DNA of 23,644 nt, from positions 1 through 23,644 of the forward strand of contig JBMHBX010000024.1 of the NCBI GenBank assembly GCA_049890215.1, read 5' to 3'. The notes beneath the pieces are model-generated. The model saw only the letters and a list, made by a program, of their open reading frames with translations, did no database searches and was not told the origin of the DNA. The position numbers were made by a program, and so were the translations under genes. Of this stretch, positions 9,029 through 17,363 are shown in pieces (the first letter of the stretch is position 1; every line of letters starts with the position of its first letter). The stretch is from UBA685 sp049890215 (GTDB lineage Bacteria; Pseudomonadota; Alphaproteobacteria; Puniceispirillales; Puniceispirillaceae).

Positions 9029-9127
9029 ATCTTAAACGCTCTGTTGTGTTTGTGCCCGGTACAAATATGGCGGCCGCCAGTTCGCTTGCATAATAGCATA
9101 ATTTTCAAAAGGTTTTGAAATCAGAAA
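9029..9127 (-). promoter_or_regulatory. Candidate ccmF promoter with two palindromes
   Basis: The 99 bp between the glucosidase stop and ccmF hold a candidate sigma70 promoter on the minus strand: TTCAAA at 9119-9114, an 18-bp spacer, then TATTAT at 9095-9090. An 18-bp inverted repeat, TTTCAAAA-GG-TTTTGAAA (9103-9120), covers the -35 box. A perfect 12-bp palindrome TGGCGGCCGCCA (9068-9079) sits in what would be the leader. Either could be an operator, and the AT-rich repeat could instead be a weak end signal for the agl operon. Confidence 0.4.
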
Positions 9128-10468
9128 TCAGGACCGCGACAATAAAGCCCTTTGCCAGTCAAAATAGCTCTCTTTGGGCGTGCGTTTCTGGCTGTCAAAA
9201 TCAACATGGACAAGGCCAAAGCGCTTATCATAGCCAAAGGCCCATTCATAATTATCAAGCAAAGACCATGCAAAATAGCCTTTGACAGGCACACCTTGTT
9301 CTATCGCCTCTGCTATCTGGTCCAGATGCGCTCTGAAATAGGCAATCCTGTCATTATCTGAGACAGACCCGTCTTTGAGGATATCAGCCGCGGCCATCCC
9401 ATTTTCGGTGATATAAATTGGCAGGCTCGGACAATAATCAGTTGCAAGCCTGTGCAAAAAGAAAGACAGGCCTTCTGGCGCGATTTCCCACCCCATATCT
9501 GTTTTTGGCAAGGCACCTCTCTGGCACACAAAGCCAAGATGAGGATCTGCCGTATCAGGGGCAATGACAGATCTTGTATAATAATTCACACCGGCCCAAT
9601 CAAGCGGCGTTGAGATAAGGGGCAAATCATCTTCATAACCCTCTGGCATATGGTCACCAAACACATCAAGAACATCAGATGGATAATGTCCTTTGAATAG
9701 CGAGTCTTCAAACCATCTATTATAGATACCGTCAAAAAGAGCTGTCTTTTCGGCTGCCAGAGAGCTGTCATCAACAGGCACGCCATATTCTTTATTCAAA
9801 ACGCAGCCCAAATTTTTATGACCTGCTTCGCGCATGACTTTTATAGAAAGGCCGTGCGCTAATTGAATATAATGCATGGATTTCGCGGTTGCTGACAAAT
9901 CTGTCAGACCAGGGGCATGATGCCCCCAATAATGAGATAAAAATGACACACACCACGGCTCATTCACAGGCGCGATGGTGGCAAGCCTGTCTCCGAAATG
10001 GCGCATGATAAGGTCAGTATAATCAGCCATGTAATAGGCTGTGTCCCTGTTCTGCCATCCCCCCTTATGCGCAAGGCGGACAGGTAAATCCCAATGATAA
10101 AGTGTGGCAAAAGGCGACAGCCCCCTTGCCAGCATAGTATCAATCAGACGGTCATAAAAACTGATGCCTTCAGGATTAATATCCTGATTTGTCTCAGGCA
10201 AAAGGCGCGGCCATGAAAAAGAAAACCGATAGGCCCCAAAACCGCCATCTTGAATCAGCGCAAGATCACTATCGAAATGATGATAGTGATCACAGGCGAT
10301 TGCCCCGTCATGCCCTTCAAAAACGCGCCCCGGCTGAGCCGCAAAATCATCCCAATGAGAGCGCCCGCAACCGCCAAAGGCGCGACCTTCAATCTGATAG
10401 CTTGCCGTTGCCACGCCAAACAGAAAATCAGGCGCAAATTGTCTTATTACAGGCGCAAGTTGGGACAT
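9128..10468 (-). CDS. GH1 family beta-glucosidase
   Basis: The start is taken as the ATG at 10468, giving 446 residues, the usual GH1 length. A longer version from a TTG at 10501 would overlap aglK by 29 bp and adds residues that do not look like the family. The N-terminus FLFGVATASYQIEG is the GH1 signature. The acid/base glutamate is E170 in VNEPW and the nucleophile is E355 in ITENG. YHWDLP and WSLLDNYEWA are further GH1 landmarks. No signal peptide is visible, so it would act in the cytoplasm on beta-linked disaccharides or glycosides brought in by the upstream ABC importer. It begins 4 bp after the aglK stop with a weak Shine-Dalgarno, so translation is probably coupled. Specificity for glucose against galactose or fucose cannot be read from the sequence. 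Confidence 0.93.
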   Translation of the reverse strand: MSQLAPVIRQFAPDFLFGVATASYQIEGRAFGGCGRSHWDDFAAQPGRVFEGHDGAIACDHYHHFDSDLALIQDGGFGAYRFSFSWPRLLPETNQDINPEGISFYDRLIDTMLARGLSPFATLYHWDLPVRLAHKGGWQNRDTAYYMADYTDLIMRHFGDRLATIAPVNEPWCVSFLSHYWGHHAPGLTDLSATAKSMHYIQLAHGLSIKVMREAGHKNLGCVLNKEYGVPVDDSSLAAEKTALFDGIYNRWFEDSLFKGHYPSDVLDVFGDHMPEGYEDDLPLISTPLDWAGVNYYTRSVIAPDTADPHLGFVCQRGALPKTDMGWEIAPEGLSFFLHRLATDYCPSLPIYITENGMAAADILKDGSVSDNDRIAYFRAHLDQIAEAIEQGVPVKGYFAWSLLDNYEWAFGYDKRFGLVHVDFDSQKRTPKESYFDWQRALLSRS

Positions 10469-10472
10469 AGGC

Positions 10473-11525
10473 TTAGAACAAATGCGCCAGAGCCGGGTCA
10501 AAGGAAAAAGCGACTTCCTGACCTTCTGTCACATCAGGGCTGTCTGGTGATGAGTAGCGAAATGGCGTCTGGCTGGCGGTTACCAATTCGACTATGGTTT
10601 CTGTGCCAAGACGTTCGACCAATGTCACTTTTCCTTTCAGCGCCCCTTTGGGGTCAAGCTGAAGATGCTGAGGGCGAATACCAAGGCGGGCTGTATCACC
10701 TGCTGATTTGTCTTGTGAGACAAGATGTATCATTTTGGTCTTGAGCCCCTCACCTTCGAATTGCGCGCCATCTTTGCCTGTTTTCATCAGGGTGCCATCA
10801 AAGAAATTCATCTTTGGTGAGCCAAGGAACCCTGCCACAAATTCATTTGCCGGATGATTAAAAAGCTCCAACGGGGCGCCGACCTGCATAACCTCCCCAT
10901 CTTTGAGGACCACAATTTTATCAGCCAATGTCATCGCTTCGACCTGATCATGAGTGACATAAATAGTGGTTGCCCCAAGCTGATTATGTAATTTTGCTAT
11001 CTCAACACGCGTATCATGGCGCAAGGCAGCATCAAGGTTCGATAGAGGCTCATCAAATAAGAATACATCAGGATTACGAACAATCGCACGGCCAATCGCC
11101 ACTCTTTGCCTTTGCCCGCCTGACAAAGCAGCAGGCCGCCTGTCCAAAAGATGTTCCATCTGAAGGATTTTCGCCGCGGCCTCAACCCTCTGTTTGATTT
11201 CAGCCTTGCTAACCCCTTCGAGTATCAGTGAAAAGGCCATATTATGAAACACACTCATATGCGGATAAAGCGCATAAGATTGAAACACCATCGCAATACC
11301 ACGCTTTGAAGGCGGCAAGTCCATCACAGGTCTGTCAGCGATAATAATGTCACCATCTGTTAATGTCTCAAGCCCGGCAATCAGGCGCAACAATGTAGAT
11401 TTACCGCAGCCAGACGGCCCGACAAACACCACAAATTCGCCCTTTGTGATTTCCAGATCAACATCCTTGATCACCTCCACTTTACCAAAGGCTTTTCTGA
11501 CACCCTTTAGTTCTACCTGAGCCAT
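10473..11525 (-). CDS. aglK: Sugar ABC transporter ATP-binding protein (MalK/UgpC family; AglK-like)
   Basis: The 350-residue ATPase has Walker A GPSGCGKST (36-44), the ABC signature LSGGQRQR (134-141), Walker B VFLFDEP (154-160) and H-loop His192. From about residue 235 a C-terminal MalK-type regulatory region follows, ending in a TOBE-like segment. It energises uptake through the AglF/AglG permeases. The ATG directly abuts the aglA stop (TAAATG) and is preceded by a strong GAGGAGG. The name AglK rests on the operon order E-F-G-A-K, which matches the alpha-glucoside operon of Sinorhizobium meliloti. The protein alone would only be called a MalK-like ATPase. Confidence 0.92.
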   Translation of the reverse strand: MAQVELKGVRKAFGKVEVIKDVDLEITKGEFVVFVGPSGCGKSTLLRLIAGLETLTDGDIIIADRPVMDLPPSKRGIAMVFQSYALYPHMSVFHNMAFSLILEGVSKAEIKQRVEAAAKILQMEHLLDRRPAALSGGQRQRVAIGRAIVRNPDVFLFDEPLSNLDAALRHDTRVEIAKLHNQLGATTIYVTHDQVEAMTLADKIVVLKDGEVMQVGAPLELFNHPANEFVAGFLGSPKMNFFDGTLMKTGKDGAQFEGEGLKTKMIHLVSQDKSAGDTARLGIRPQHLQLDPKGALKGKVTLVERLGTETIVELVTASQTPFRYSSPDSPDVTEGQEVAFSFDPALAHLF

Positions 11526-13073
11526 TTAGACCTCCTCAAAAGTGGCGGTTAGTGTTTTGAAATCAAAACAACACCGCAATGTCTGTGTGTGCGATATACG
11601 ATCAAAGATAATTTGGTGCGCTTCACCTGACAGAGATGACATCTGATTGGCGGTCATCATGGCAGGTTGTTCTTTGCGCCATTTCAAAAAGGCTGCGAGC
11701 TGACGGTAAATAGAATCATCTCTGCCTGCCGCATCCAGACCTGCTTTGGGCAAATGCGCCTCTGCTACCGGAAGCCATGTTGTATTAGCATCTGAAAAGC
11801 CGCCATTAGGAGCTTTTTCGCGCCATACCATAGGCGTGCGGCATGTATCTCTGCCAAGAAATGTGGGCGCAAATTCAATGCCCCAAGGGTCTTGCATCTG
11901 CGAGACAGGGATATCACGCACATCATCAAGACCAAGCTCTTCACCCTGATATATACAAGTTGAGCCAATTAAGCTGATCTCTAGCTTTAGCAACAAAAGC
12001 TGCATGGCTTTTTGCTGATCAGGCCCAAGGCCAAGCGGGGCAAGCTGGCGTGTTGCAGAGCGCGGCACATCATGATTGGAAAAGGCAAATGTCAGACGCC
12101 CTGTCCCGTTAAAGGCCTCCACAGCCTTTGATATCGCGTTTTTCATGCCAGGCACGTCAAGGCCGCCCCATTCAAGAAGATTGAAATTATAGGTGGCATG
12201 AAGCCTGCCTTCTTGCGTAAAGGTGCGGCTTGCAGCAATTGCATCATCACCGTGCAATTCACCCATTAAGAAGCGATCGCCATCATAGCTGTCTGCTACA
12301 TCGCGAAAGGCTTCACTGAATTTTTGAATCGCAGGCTGATTGAGCTGTGCGCTATCATGAAGCTGGCGGAAAAAAGGTTGTTGTTCCTGAGGCAGTTCCC
12401 CTAGTACAAAATCTGGCTTTGGCAGATTATTACGATAAGGGGCGCTGTCGCCATTTATGGTATGAACCGCATCAAGACGGAATCCATCCACACCTTTATC
12501 AAACCAGAAACGTGCCACATCGCATAACGCCTGTCTGACATCAGGATTGGCATGATTCAGATTTGGCTGAGATGATAAAAAATTATGAAGATAATATTGC
12601 TGTCGTCTGGGCTCCCAGCTCCAGGCAGCGCCGCCAAAAAATGACAACCAGTTATTTGGCACAGTGCCATCTTCATTCGGATCCACCCAGTGGAACCAGT
12701 CTGCCTTGGGGTTATCTCTGCTCTGGCGGCTTTCCTGAAACCATGCATGAGCTTCAGAACAATGCGCAGGCACGATATCAATCATGCATTTCAGGCCTAA
12801 TTTATGCGCTTTTTCAATCAGAACGTCAAAATCATCAAGCGTGCCATAATCAGCGTTAATGTCACAATAATCAGCGACATCATAGCCAAAGTCTTTTTGA
12901 GGTGAGGTGAAAAACGGACTTATCCAAATCGCATCCACACCCAAATCGGCAATATAGTCAAGACGGCTTGTAATGCCGGGCAGGTCACCTATGCCATCTG
13001 CGTTTGAATCTTGAAAAGACCGCGGATAAATCTGATAGATCACCGCTGACTCCCACCATGCAAGATCTGACAT
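11526..13073 (-). CDS. aglA: GH13 alpha-glucosidase (AglA-like)
   Basis: The 515-residue protein has the GH13 (beta/alpha)8 barrel, starting WWESAVIYQIYPRSFQDSN (6-24) and GIGDLPGI (27-34). Catalytic residues are visible: nucleophile D201 in GFRLDAV, acid/base E272 in MGELHGDD and transition-state stabiliser D335 in SNHD. No signal peptide is present, so it should hydrolyse imported alpha-glucosides such as maltose, sucrose, trehalose or isomaltose in the cytoplasm. It begins 4 bp after aglG and abuts aglK. One oddity is conserved region II, which reads DIVPAHCSEAH (99-109). The histidine (H104) is kept but the usual DxxxNH asparagine is alanine. The best-supported role is general alpha-glucosidase; oligo-1,6-glucosidase or sucrose hydrolase are alternatives. 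Confidence 0.9.
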   Translation of the reverse strand: MSDLAWWESAVIYQIYPRSFQDSNADGIGDLPGITSRLDYIADLGVDAIWISPFFTSPQKDFGYDVADYCDINADYGTLDDFDVLIEKAHKLGLKCMIDIVPAHCSEAHAWFQESRQSRDNPKADWFHWVDPNEDGTVPNNWLSFFGGAAWSWEPRRQQYYLHNFLSSQPNLNHANPDVRQALCDVARFWFDKGVDGFRLDAVHTINGDSAPYRNNLPKPDFVLGELPQEQQPFFRQLHDSAQLNQPAIQKFSEAFRDVADSYDGDRFLMGELHGDDAIAASRTFTQEGRLHATYNFNLLEWGGLDVPGMKNAISKAVEAFNGTGRLTFAFSNHDVPRSATRQLAPLGLGPDQQKAMQLLLLKLEISLIGSTCIYQGEELGLDDVRDIPVSQMQDPWGIEFAPTFLGRDTCRTPMVWREKAPNGGFSDANTTWLPVAEAHLPKAGLDAAGRDDSIYRQLAAFLKWRKEQPAMMTANQMSSLSGEAHQIIFDRISHTQTLRCCFDFKTLTATFEEV

Positions 13074-13077
13074 AACC

Positions 13078-14304
13078 CTAGCCCCCTTTCACAGAACCGG
13101 CCAATAAGCCGCGAATGAAATAGCGCTGCATCGCAAGAAAGACAATCACAGGAACCACCATCGAAATCACCGCAGAGGCGTTCAATAAATGTAACTGATC
13201 CTTGAAGGTGCCAAGCTGTTGTTGCAATCGTATCGGGAAGACAAGGTCATCAGAATTATTCGGGCCGATATATAAGGCAACAATCAGGTCATTCCATACC
13301 CACAAAAATTGAAAAATACTAAAAGAGGCCAGAGCCGGCACAGATAATGGCACAATCAGTTTTGTGAAAATTTGCAGATGATTGGCACCATCAATGCGCG
13401 CTGATTCCAAAAGCTCACGCGGCAGGCCAACAATATAATTACGAAGTAAATAAATCGCCAATGGCAGGCCGAAAGCCGTATGGGTAATCCATAAGCTTGC
13501 AAAACTCTTTGAGGCCACCTGACAGGATTTTGTCAGCTCGCAATCCGTCATCCATTGGTTTAACGCAGTCGCCCATGACGCAATACCGCTAAAGCCTTGC
13601 AAAATTGGCAAAAAGGCAAGCTGTGTCGGCACCACCATCAAAGAGACGACAATCACAAATAGCCAGTCTCGCCCCGGAAACCGCATCCATGCAAAAGCAT
13701 AAGCGGCAAAAGCGGCAATTGTGATCGGGATAATCGTAGCGGGAATGGTGACAATAAATGATGAAATCAAAGCATTTGGCACATGTTTATTTTCAAATAA
13801 CACTTCCTCATAGGCTTCGGAATCAAAGACAGGATCTTGATCGATAAAGGCATCCAGCTTTTTCGGCTTTGGGGCTGTTGGCTCATCAAATGTCCATGTA
13901 AAATCGCCATTAGACTGAAAGACAAATGCCCCGCCGCGCACATCCATAACCTCACCGGGCGGCACGAGCTTGCGGACCAGTTTTGTCTTTTCAGGATCAT
14001 CTGGATCAGGCACACGCCCTTTGATCAAAATTGATTGTGCCTGCCCTGAAATCAGGAAATTCTCTTCGCCGACATTCAGCCTGTCAAAAATATTACCTGT
14101 TTTAACAAGCACTTCCATTGTGTCATCTTTATCATGCGTAGAAAAGCGATGACCTAATTCAGTCGGCGTAAAGGCAGTCCAGAAACCAGATGTTTTCGAG
14201 GCAATCTCTGATCGCAGTGAGGTTGTGATTAATGCCACAAATGGCACAACCCAAATGAATACAATCAGAGCCAGAACAACATGTTTTAACGTACGGCTAA
14301 TCAT
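13078..14304 (-). CDS. aglG: Alpha-glucoside ABC transporter permease (AglG-like)
   Basis: The start is placed at the ATG at 14304 (408 residues), with AGAGGA 9 bases upstream and 13 bp after the aglF stop. A longer GTG start at 14340 would overlap aglF. The protein is a MalG-type inner-membrane permease. Helix 1 covers about residues 7-28, a long hydrophilic loop about 31-176, then the BPD_transp_1 core with ESARIDGANH, the EAA-type coupling loop that contacts the ATPase. It ends in YFIRGLLAGSVKGG, typical of MalG proteins. The roughly 145-residue outside loop is longer than in most MalG-like permeases, and I recall an enlarged loop as a trait of the AglG group. It pairs with AglF. Confidence 0.9.
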   Translation of the reverse strand: MISRTLKHVVLALIVFIWVVPFVALITTSLRSEIASKTSGFWTAFTPTELGHRFSTHDKDDTMEVLVKTGNIFDRLNVGEENFLISGQAQSILIKGRVPDPDDPEKTKLVRKLVPPGEVMDVRGGAFVFQSNGDFTWTFDEPTAPKPKKLDAFIDQDPVFDSEAYEEVLFENKHVPNALISSFIVTIPATIIPITIAAFAAYAFAWMRFPGRDWLFVIVVSLMVVPTQLAFLPILQGFSGIASWATALNQWMTDCELTKSCQVASKSFASLWITHTAFGLPLAIYLLRNYIVGLPRELLESARIDGANHLQIFTKLIVPLSVPALASFSIFQFLWVWNDLIVALYIGPNNSDDLVFPIRLQQQLGTFKDQLHLLNASAVISMVVPVIVFLAMQRYFIRGLLAGSVKGG

Positions 14305-14317
14305 CTTGCGGTGTCCT

Positions 14318-15568
14318 CTAGTGCAAATCGCGTTGTTCACGCCGGATACGCCAGGCGTTAAAAATCATATTTGGCACAACTGTAAGCATCAACATCACAG
14401 CGATAGCGGCGAATAAATTATCCACATTATCACCACCAATTGACCAGTTATTGCGGGCATTTTCCATCATCACCGCCAATAGCAATTTATCATCATCATT
14501 GGCTGAGAGGGCATAAGGTATGTCGAACACCTTCAGAACCAAAATCACCAAAGTCGTCCACACAACCATCACAGTTGAGTAAATCTGGGGCAGTTTTACA
14601 CGGAAAAACATCTGGAACGGATTTGCGCCATCAATGGTTGCTGCTTCGATGGTATCCTGAGGGACGCCGCGCAACGCAGCTGAAAAAATCACCATGGCAA
14701 AGCCTGTTTGCACCCACACAAGAATCCACATCAAAAAGAAATTGCCCCAGAATTTCAAATTATAAAGAGGCTCATTATAATCAGCTGAATGGCCAAGCAA
14801 TGCTTTGAGAAGCCCAATCTGATAAGAGGGGGTGGCGCCATTTATGGTCTGTAATGCCTCAATCCCGCCACCTGCAAAAATATTGCGCCAAATAACGGCC
14901 GCGCCTACAAATGAGATGGCCAAAGGCACAAAAATAAATGTCTTGGCAATCACGCCCCATTTCACTGAATCCGCCAACACAGCGATCAGCAAGCCAAGCG
15001 AAATACAAGCAGTTGGCACCAATATCAGCCACATCAGTGAATTACGCATTGCAAAGCGGAATTGCACATAACCAAGTGCCGCAGGATCCCACAAAAAAGC
15101 ATAATTACGTGTGCTAAAGGTGCCGCTTGCCTCTTGCAGGGACTGTTTGAGTGTCAGAAAACCTGGCACTAGCAGGAATAACAACAATAGCATCAAAGCA
15201 GGGCCCACAAAAATCCAGGGCTGAATCGCCTCTATGATGGTGGATTGCCGCCCAAGTGATGACGGAGCCGTGCGCCGTGCAAGCCCCATGGTCAGCCAGT
15301 TACTAACCGCAAAATAAAGAAATGAAATGCCAACAGCGATTACCACAACACGTATGGCAAACCCCATTTTGGAAAAACGCATTTCGGTATCAAATAAAGA
15401 GCCTGTCCACCCAAAGACGCCATGAAGCCACAGACCAAGATCAGCCATAAGACCATCAAGAGGGGCGCTTGCCGCCAATGCAAAAATAGCGGTGATAGGT
15501 AACAAGCAGACCATTGTCAAAAAAATAGCAAACCCGTTACCGGCAATAAGTGGTTTTAATGAGCGCAT
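14318..15568 (-). CDS. aglF: Alpha-glucoside ABC transporter permease (AglF-like)
   Basis: The start is taken as the ATG at 15568, giving 416 residues. An upstream GTG at 15628 lies inside the perfect hairpin at 15618-15647, so it is unlikely to be the start. This MalF-type permease has extra N-terminal helices at about residues 9-32 and 68-90 ahead of the transport core. The core begins near IQPWIFVGPALMLLLL, and the EAA loop reads TIEAATIDGANPFQMF. It forms the membrane channel with AglG and is powered by AglK. The Shine-Dalgarno before this ATG is weak (GGAACG), which together with the hairpin suggests lower expression than aglE. The stop is TAG at 14318-14320. Confidence 0.88.
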   Translation of the reverse strand: MRSLKPLIAGNGFAIFLTMVCLLPITAIFALAASAPLDGLMADLGLWLHGVFGWTGSLFDTEMRFSKMGFAIRVVVIAVGISFLYFAVSNWLTMGLARRTAPSSLGRQSTIIEAIQPWIFVGPALMLLLLFLLVPGFLTLKQSLQEASGTFSTRNYAFLWDPAALGYVQFRFAMRNSLMWLILVPTACISLGLLIAVLADSVKWGVIAKTFIFVPLAISFVGAAVIWRNIFAGGGIEALQTINGATPSYQIGLLKALLGHSADYNEPLYNLKFWGNFFLMWILVWVQTGFAMVIFSAALRGVPQDTIEAATIDGANPFQMFFRVKLPQIYSTVMVVWTTLVILVLKVFDIPYALSANDDDKLLLAVMMENARNNWSIGGDNVDNLFAAIAVMLMLTVVPNMIFNAWRIRREQRDLH

Positions 15569-15617
15569 CTGGCGTTCCAAAACTTTGAGTGATGAAAAAA
15601 TAACTTCAGTAAATAAC

Positions 15618-15647
15618 AAGAAGAGCACGATAAAACGTGCTCTTCTT
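15618..15647 (-). terminator. Perfect 12-bp hairpin between aglE and aglF (attenuator or mRNA 3'-end stabiliser)
   Basis: Arms AAGAAGAGCACG (15618-15629) and CGTGCTCTTCTT (15636-15647) pair without mismatch around a 6-nt loop. The hairpin begins 28 bp downstream of the aglE stop, before aglF. On the minus strand it is followed by a T-rich stretch, GTTATTTACTG, but not by a clean U-tract. Partial termination or protection of the aglE mRNA would give more binding protein than permease, a common arrangement in ABC operons. Confidence 0.75.
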
Positions 15648-15675
15648 TCCTAGATGGTAGTTGGCACATTAAGCC

Positions 15676-17034
15676 TTACTTAATGGCATCCCACGCAGCC
15701 TGAATATTATCAGCTGTTGTTTGGGCATCCTGACCATTTGCAAATGCTGTCATTTCGCTCCAGAACGCACCGGCGCCAATCGCACCAGGCATAAGGTCTG
15801 AGGCGTCAAAGCGGAATGTTGACGCATTGACAAGGATCTCACCTTGCTTACGCTGTGCAGCAGACGCATAGGCTGACAAATCGGCACCTTTATGCGCTGT
15901 TAGGAACGCACCTTGAGACATCCATACTTCATGCGCTTTTGCTTCTGTCAAATATTCAAAGAAAGCACGTGTTGCAGGTGAATCTTTGGTGATTGTGTAC
16001 AATGTACCAGCACCAAGAACAGGGTTACCCTTCACATTCACATATTTTAGATTTGTGTCTTTGAATGGTGGGAAATAGAAGAAATCAGCTTCACCAGCTG
16101 CGACTTCTTCACCTTTATTCGGGAAGAAAGCAGGGATGAAAGAAGCCTGACGGTGCATCATGCACTGTGCAGGTGATGTGAACAAGCCCTTTGGCGCATC
16201 ACCAAAGAAAGTCGTTGCCACCGCAGCAGACCCGCCTGCCACATAATCATCATTGCGTGAGAACTTACCCCAGATTTCCATCGCATTCAGGACTTCAGGG
16301 CTGTTAAATGGCAGTTCATTTGACACCCACTGGTCATATTTCTTTGGAGAGGCGGTACGTAGCATCAGATCTTCCATCCAGTCTGTTGCTGTCCAGCCTG
16401 TTGCGTTACCTGACTCGATACCAATACACCATGGTGTGTTGCCATCTGCGACCATCTGATCTGACAAGGCGATCAAATCTTCCATTGTTGTTGGAATTTC
16501 ATAACCATTATCTTCAAACTGCTCTGGTGAGTACCAGACAAGTGACTTCAGATCTTGCTTAAAGGCAAAGCCGTAAAAAGCTTTGTTGCCGTCCTGGCCT
16601 GTATATGTGCCAAGATCAACCCATGACTGACCGGCACCGTAATTATTGACCATCCAGTTTTCGAGATCATCACCCAATGGTGACAAATAGCCTTCTTTGG
16701 CCATGTCGCCTGCCAAACCTGGCTGTGGGAAGATAGCAACATTTGGTGCGTTATTTGACTGAAGATCAGCCACAATCAAAGCAGCAAAGTCGCGTGAACC
16801 TGAATATTTTACAACAGCGCCTGTTGCTTGTTCAAAACAGCTGACTGTTGCAAGAAGATTTTCTTCGTCCTTGCCCTGCATTGAGCCGGCAATGGTAATC
16901 ACTTCACCTTCGAATTTGCCAAGGTCACCCATAGATGACGGCGTGTTACAAACTTCTGCCTTTGCAGCGCCTGCATATGCGATAGACGCAGCCGTTACGG
17001 CAGCGACACCAAGCATTTTTTTTGTAAATGACAT
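15676..17034 (-). CDS. aglE: Alpha-glucoside ABC transporter substrate-binding protein (AglE-like)
   Basis: The start is the ATG at 17034, preceded by an excellent GGAGGA. An upstream GTG at 17055 is less likely. The 452-residue product has a signal peptide (residues 1 to about 25, MSFTKKMLGVAAVTAASIAY then AGAAKA) and the layout of family 1 extracellular solute-binding proteins (MalE type). Aromatic-rich stretches such as WTATDWMEDLMLR and WGKFSRNDDYV fit a sugar-binding cleft. It delivers the sugar to AglFG in the periplasm. Gene order E-F-G-A-K supports an alpha-glucoside ligand, but the GH1 gene at the operon end means beta-glucosides are possible too. No LacI-type aglR regulator gene is adjacent. 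Confidence 0.9.
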   Translation of the reverse strand: MSFTKKMLGVAAVTAASIAYAGAAKAEVCNTPSSMGDLGKFEGEVITIAGSMQGKDEENLLATVSCFEQATGAVVKYSGSRDFAALIVADLQSNNAPNVAIFPQPGLAGDMAKEGYLSPLGDDLENWMVNNYGAGQSWVDLGTYTGQDGNKAFYGFAFKQDLKSLVWYSPEQFEDNGYEIPTTMEDLIALSDQMVADGNTPWCIGIESGNATGWTATDWMEDLMLRTASPKKYDQWVSNELPFNSPEVLNAMEIWGKFSRNDDYVAGGSAAVATTFFGDAPKGLFTSPAQCMMHRQASFIPAFFPNKGEEVAAGEADFFYFPPFKDTNLKYVNVKGNPVLGAGTLYTITKDSPATRAFFEYLTEAKAHEVWMSQGAFLTAHKGADLSAYASAAQRKQGEILVNASTFRFDASDLMPGAIGAGAFWSEMTAFANGQDAQTTADNIQAAWDAIK

Positions 17035-17363
17035 ATGTTCCTCCATGAAAAGCACTAAACGCGATTCGGTAATGTCGATAAATGAATTATATCAGCCTCA
17101 TAAAAAGGGCCTCATAACGTCTTTAGATTATGCCAACAAAAGCCAATGTTGAGTCAAGTAATTTTGTCACGAAAACCAACGTGAATTGCCCTGTAAGAGC
17201 TAAAATCCCTGTTTCGTAATTGCGTCTTTTCACAGATTGGAAATCAGCCATTCATTTTCCAAAAATATCTGCCGGGATTCATCTTTTGGTAAGGAATTCA
17301 TGATAAGCGCAAAAAGTGTAACCGTTCATTTTTTGAACCAAAACCGCTTTAGGAGGCCTGATT
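17035..17363. promoter_or_regulatory. Divergent regulatory region between the agl operon and the 5'-nucleotidase gene
   Basis: These 329 bp hold no plausible gene. On the minus strand a TATAAT -10 box lies at 17091-17086. Its -35 position (TGAGGC) falls inside a 9-bp direct repeat, GCCTCATAA on the plus strand, at 17095-17103 and 17109-17117 (14-bp period), which suggests an activator or repressor site for agl. An alternative pair is TTGACT (17157-17152) with CATAAT (17132-17127), spacer 19. Nearer the plus-strand gene are two inverted repeats: TTGGAAA-N12-TTTCCAA (17237-17262) and GTTCA-N5-TGAAC (17324-17338). No strong plus-strand promoter is visible. Confidence 0.5.

Noticed and set aside
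10469..10501. Extended TTG start for the GH1 beta-glucosidase
   Set aside because: It would overlap aglK by 29 bp and the added residues do not look like GH1; the ATG at 10468 fits the family length.
15569..15628. Extended GTG start for the AglF-like permease
   Set aside because: The GTG is part of the stem of a perfect hairpin and has no ribosome binding site.
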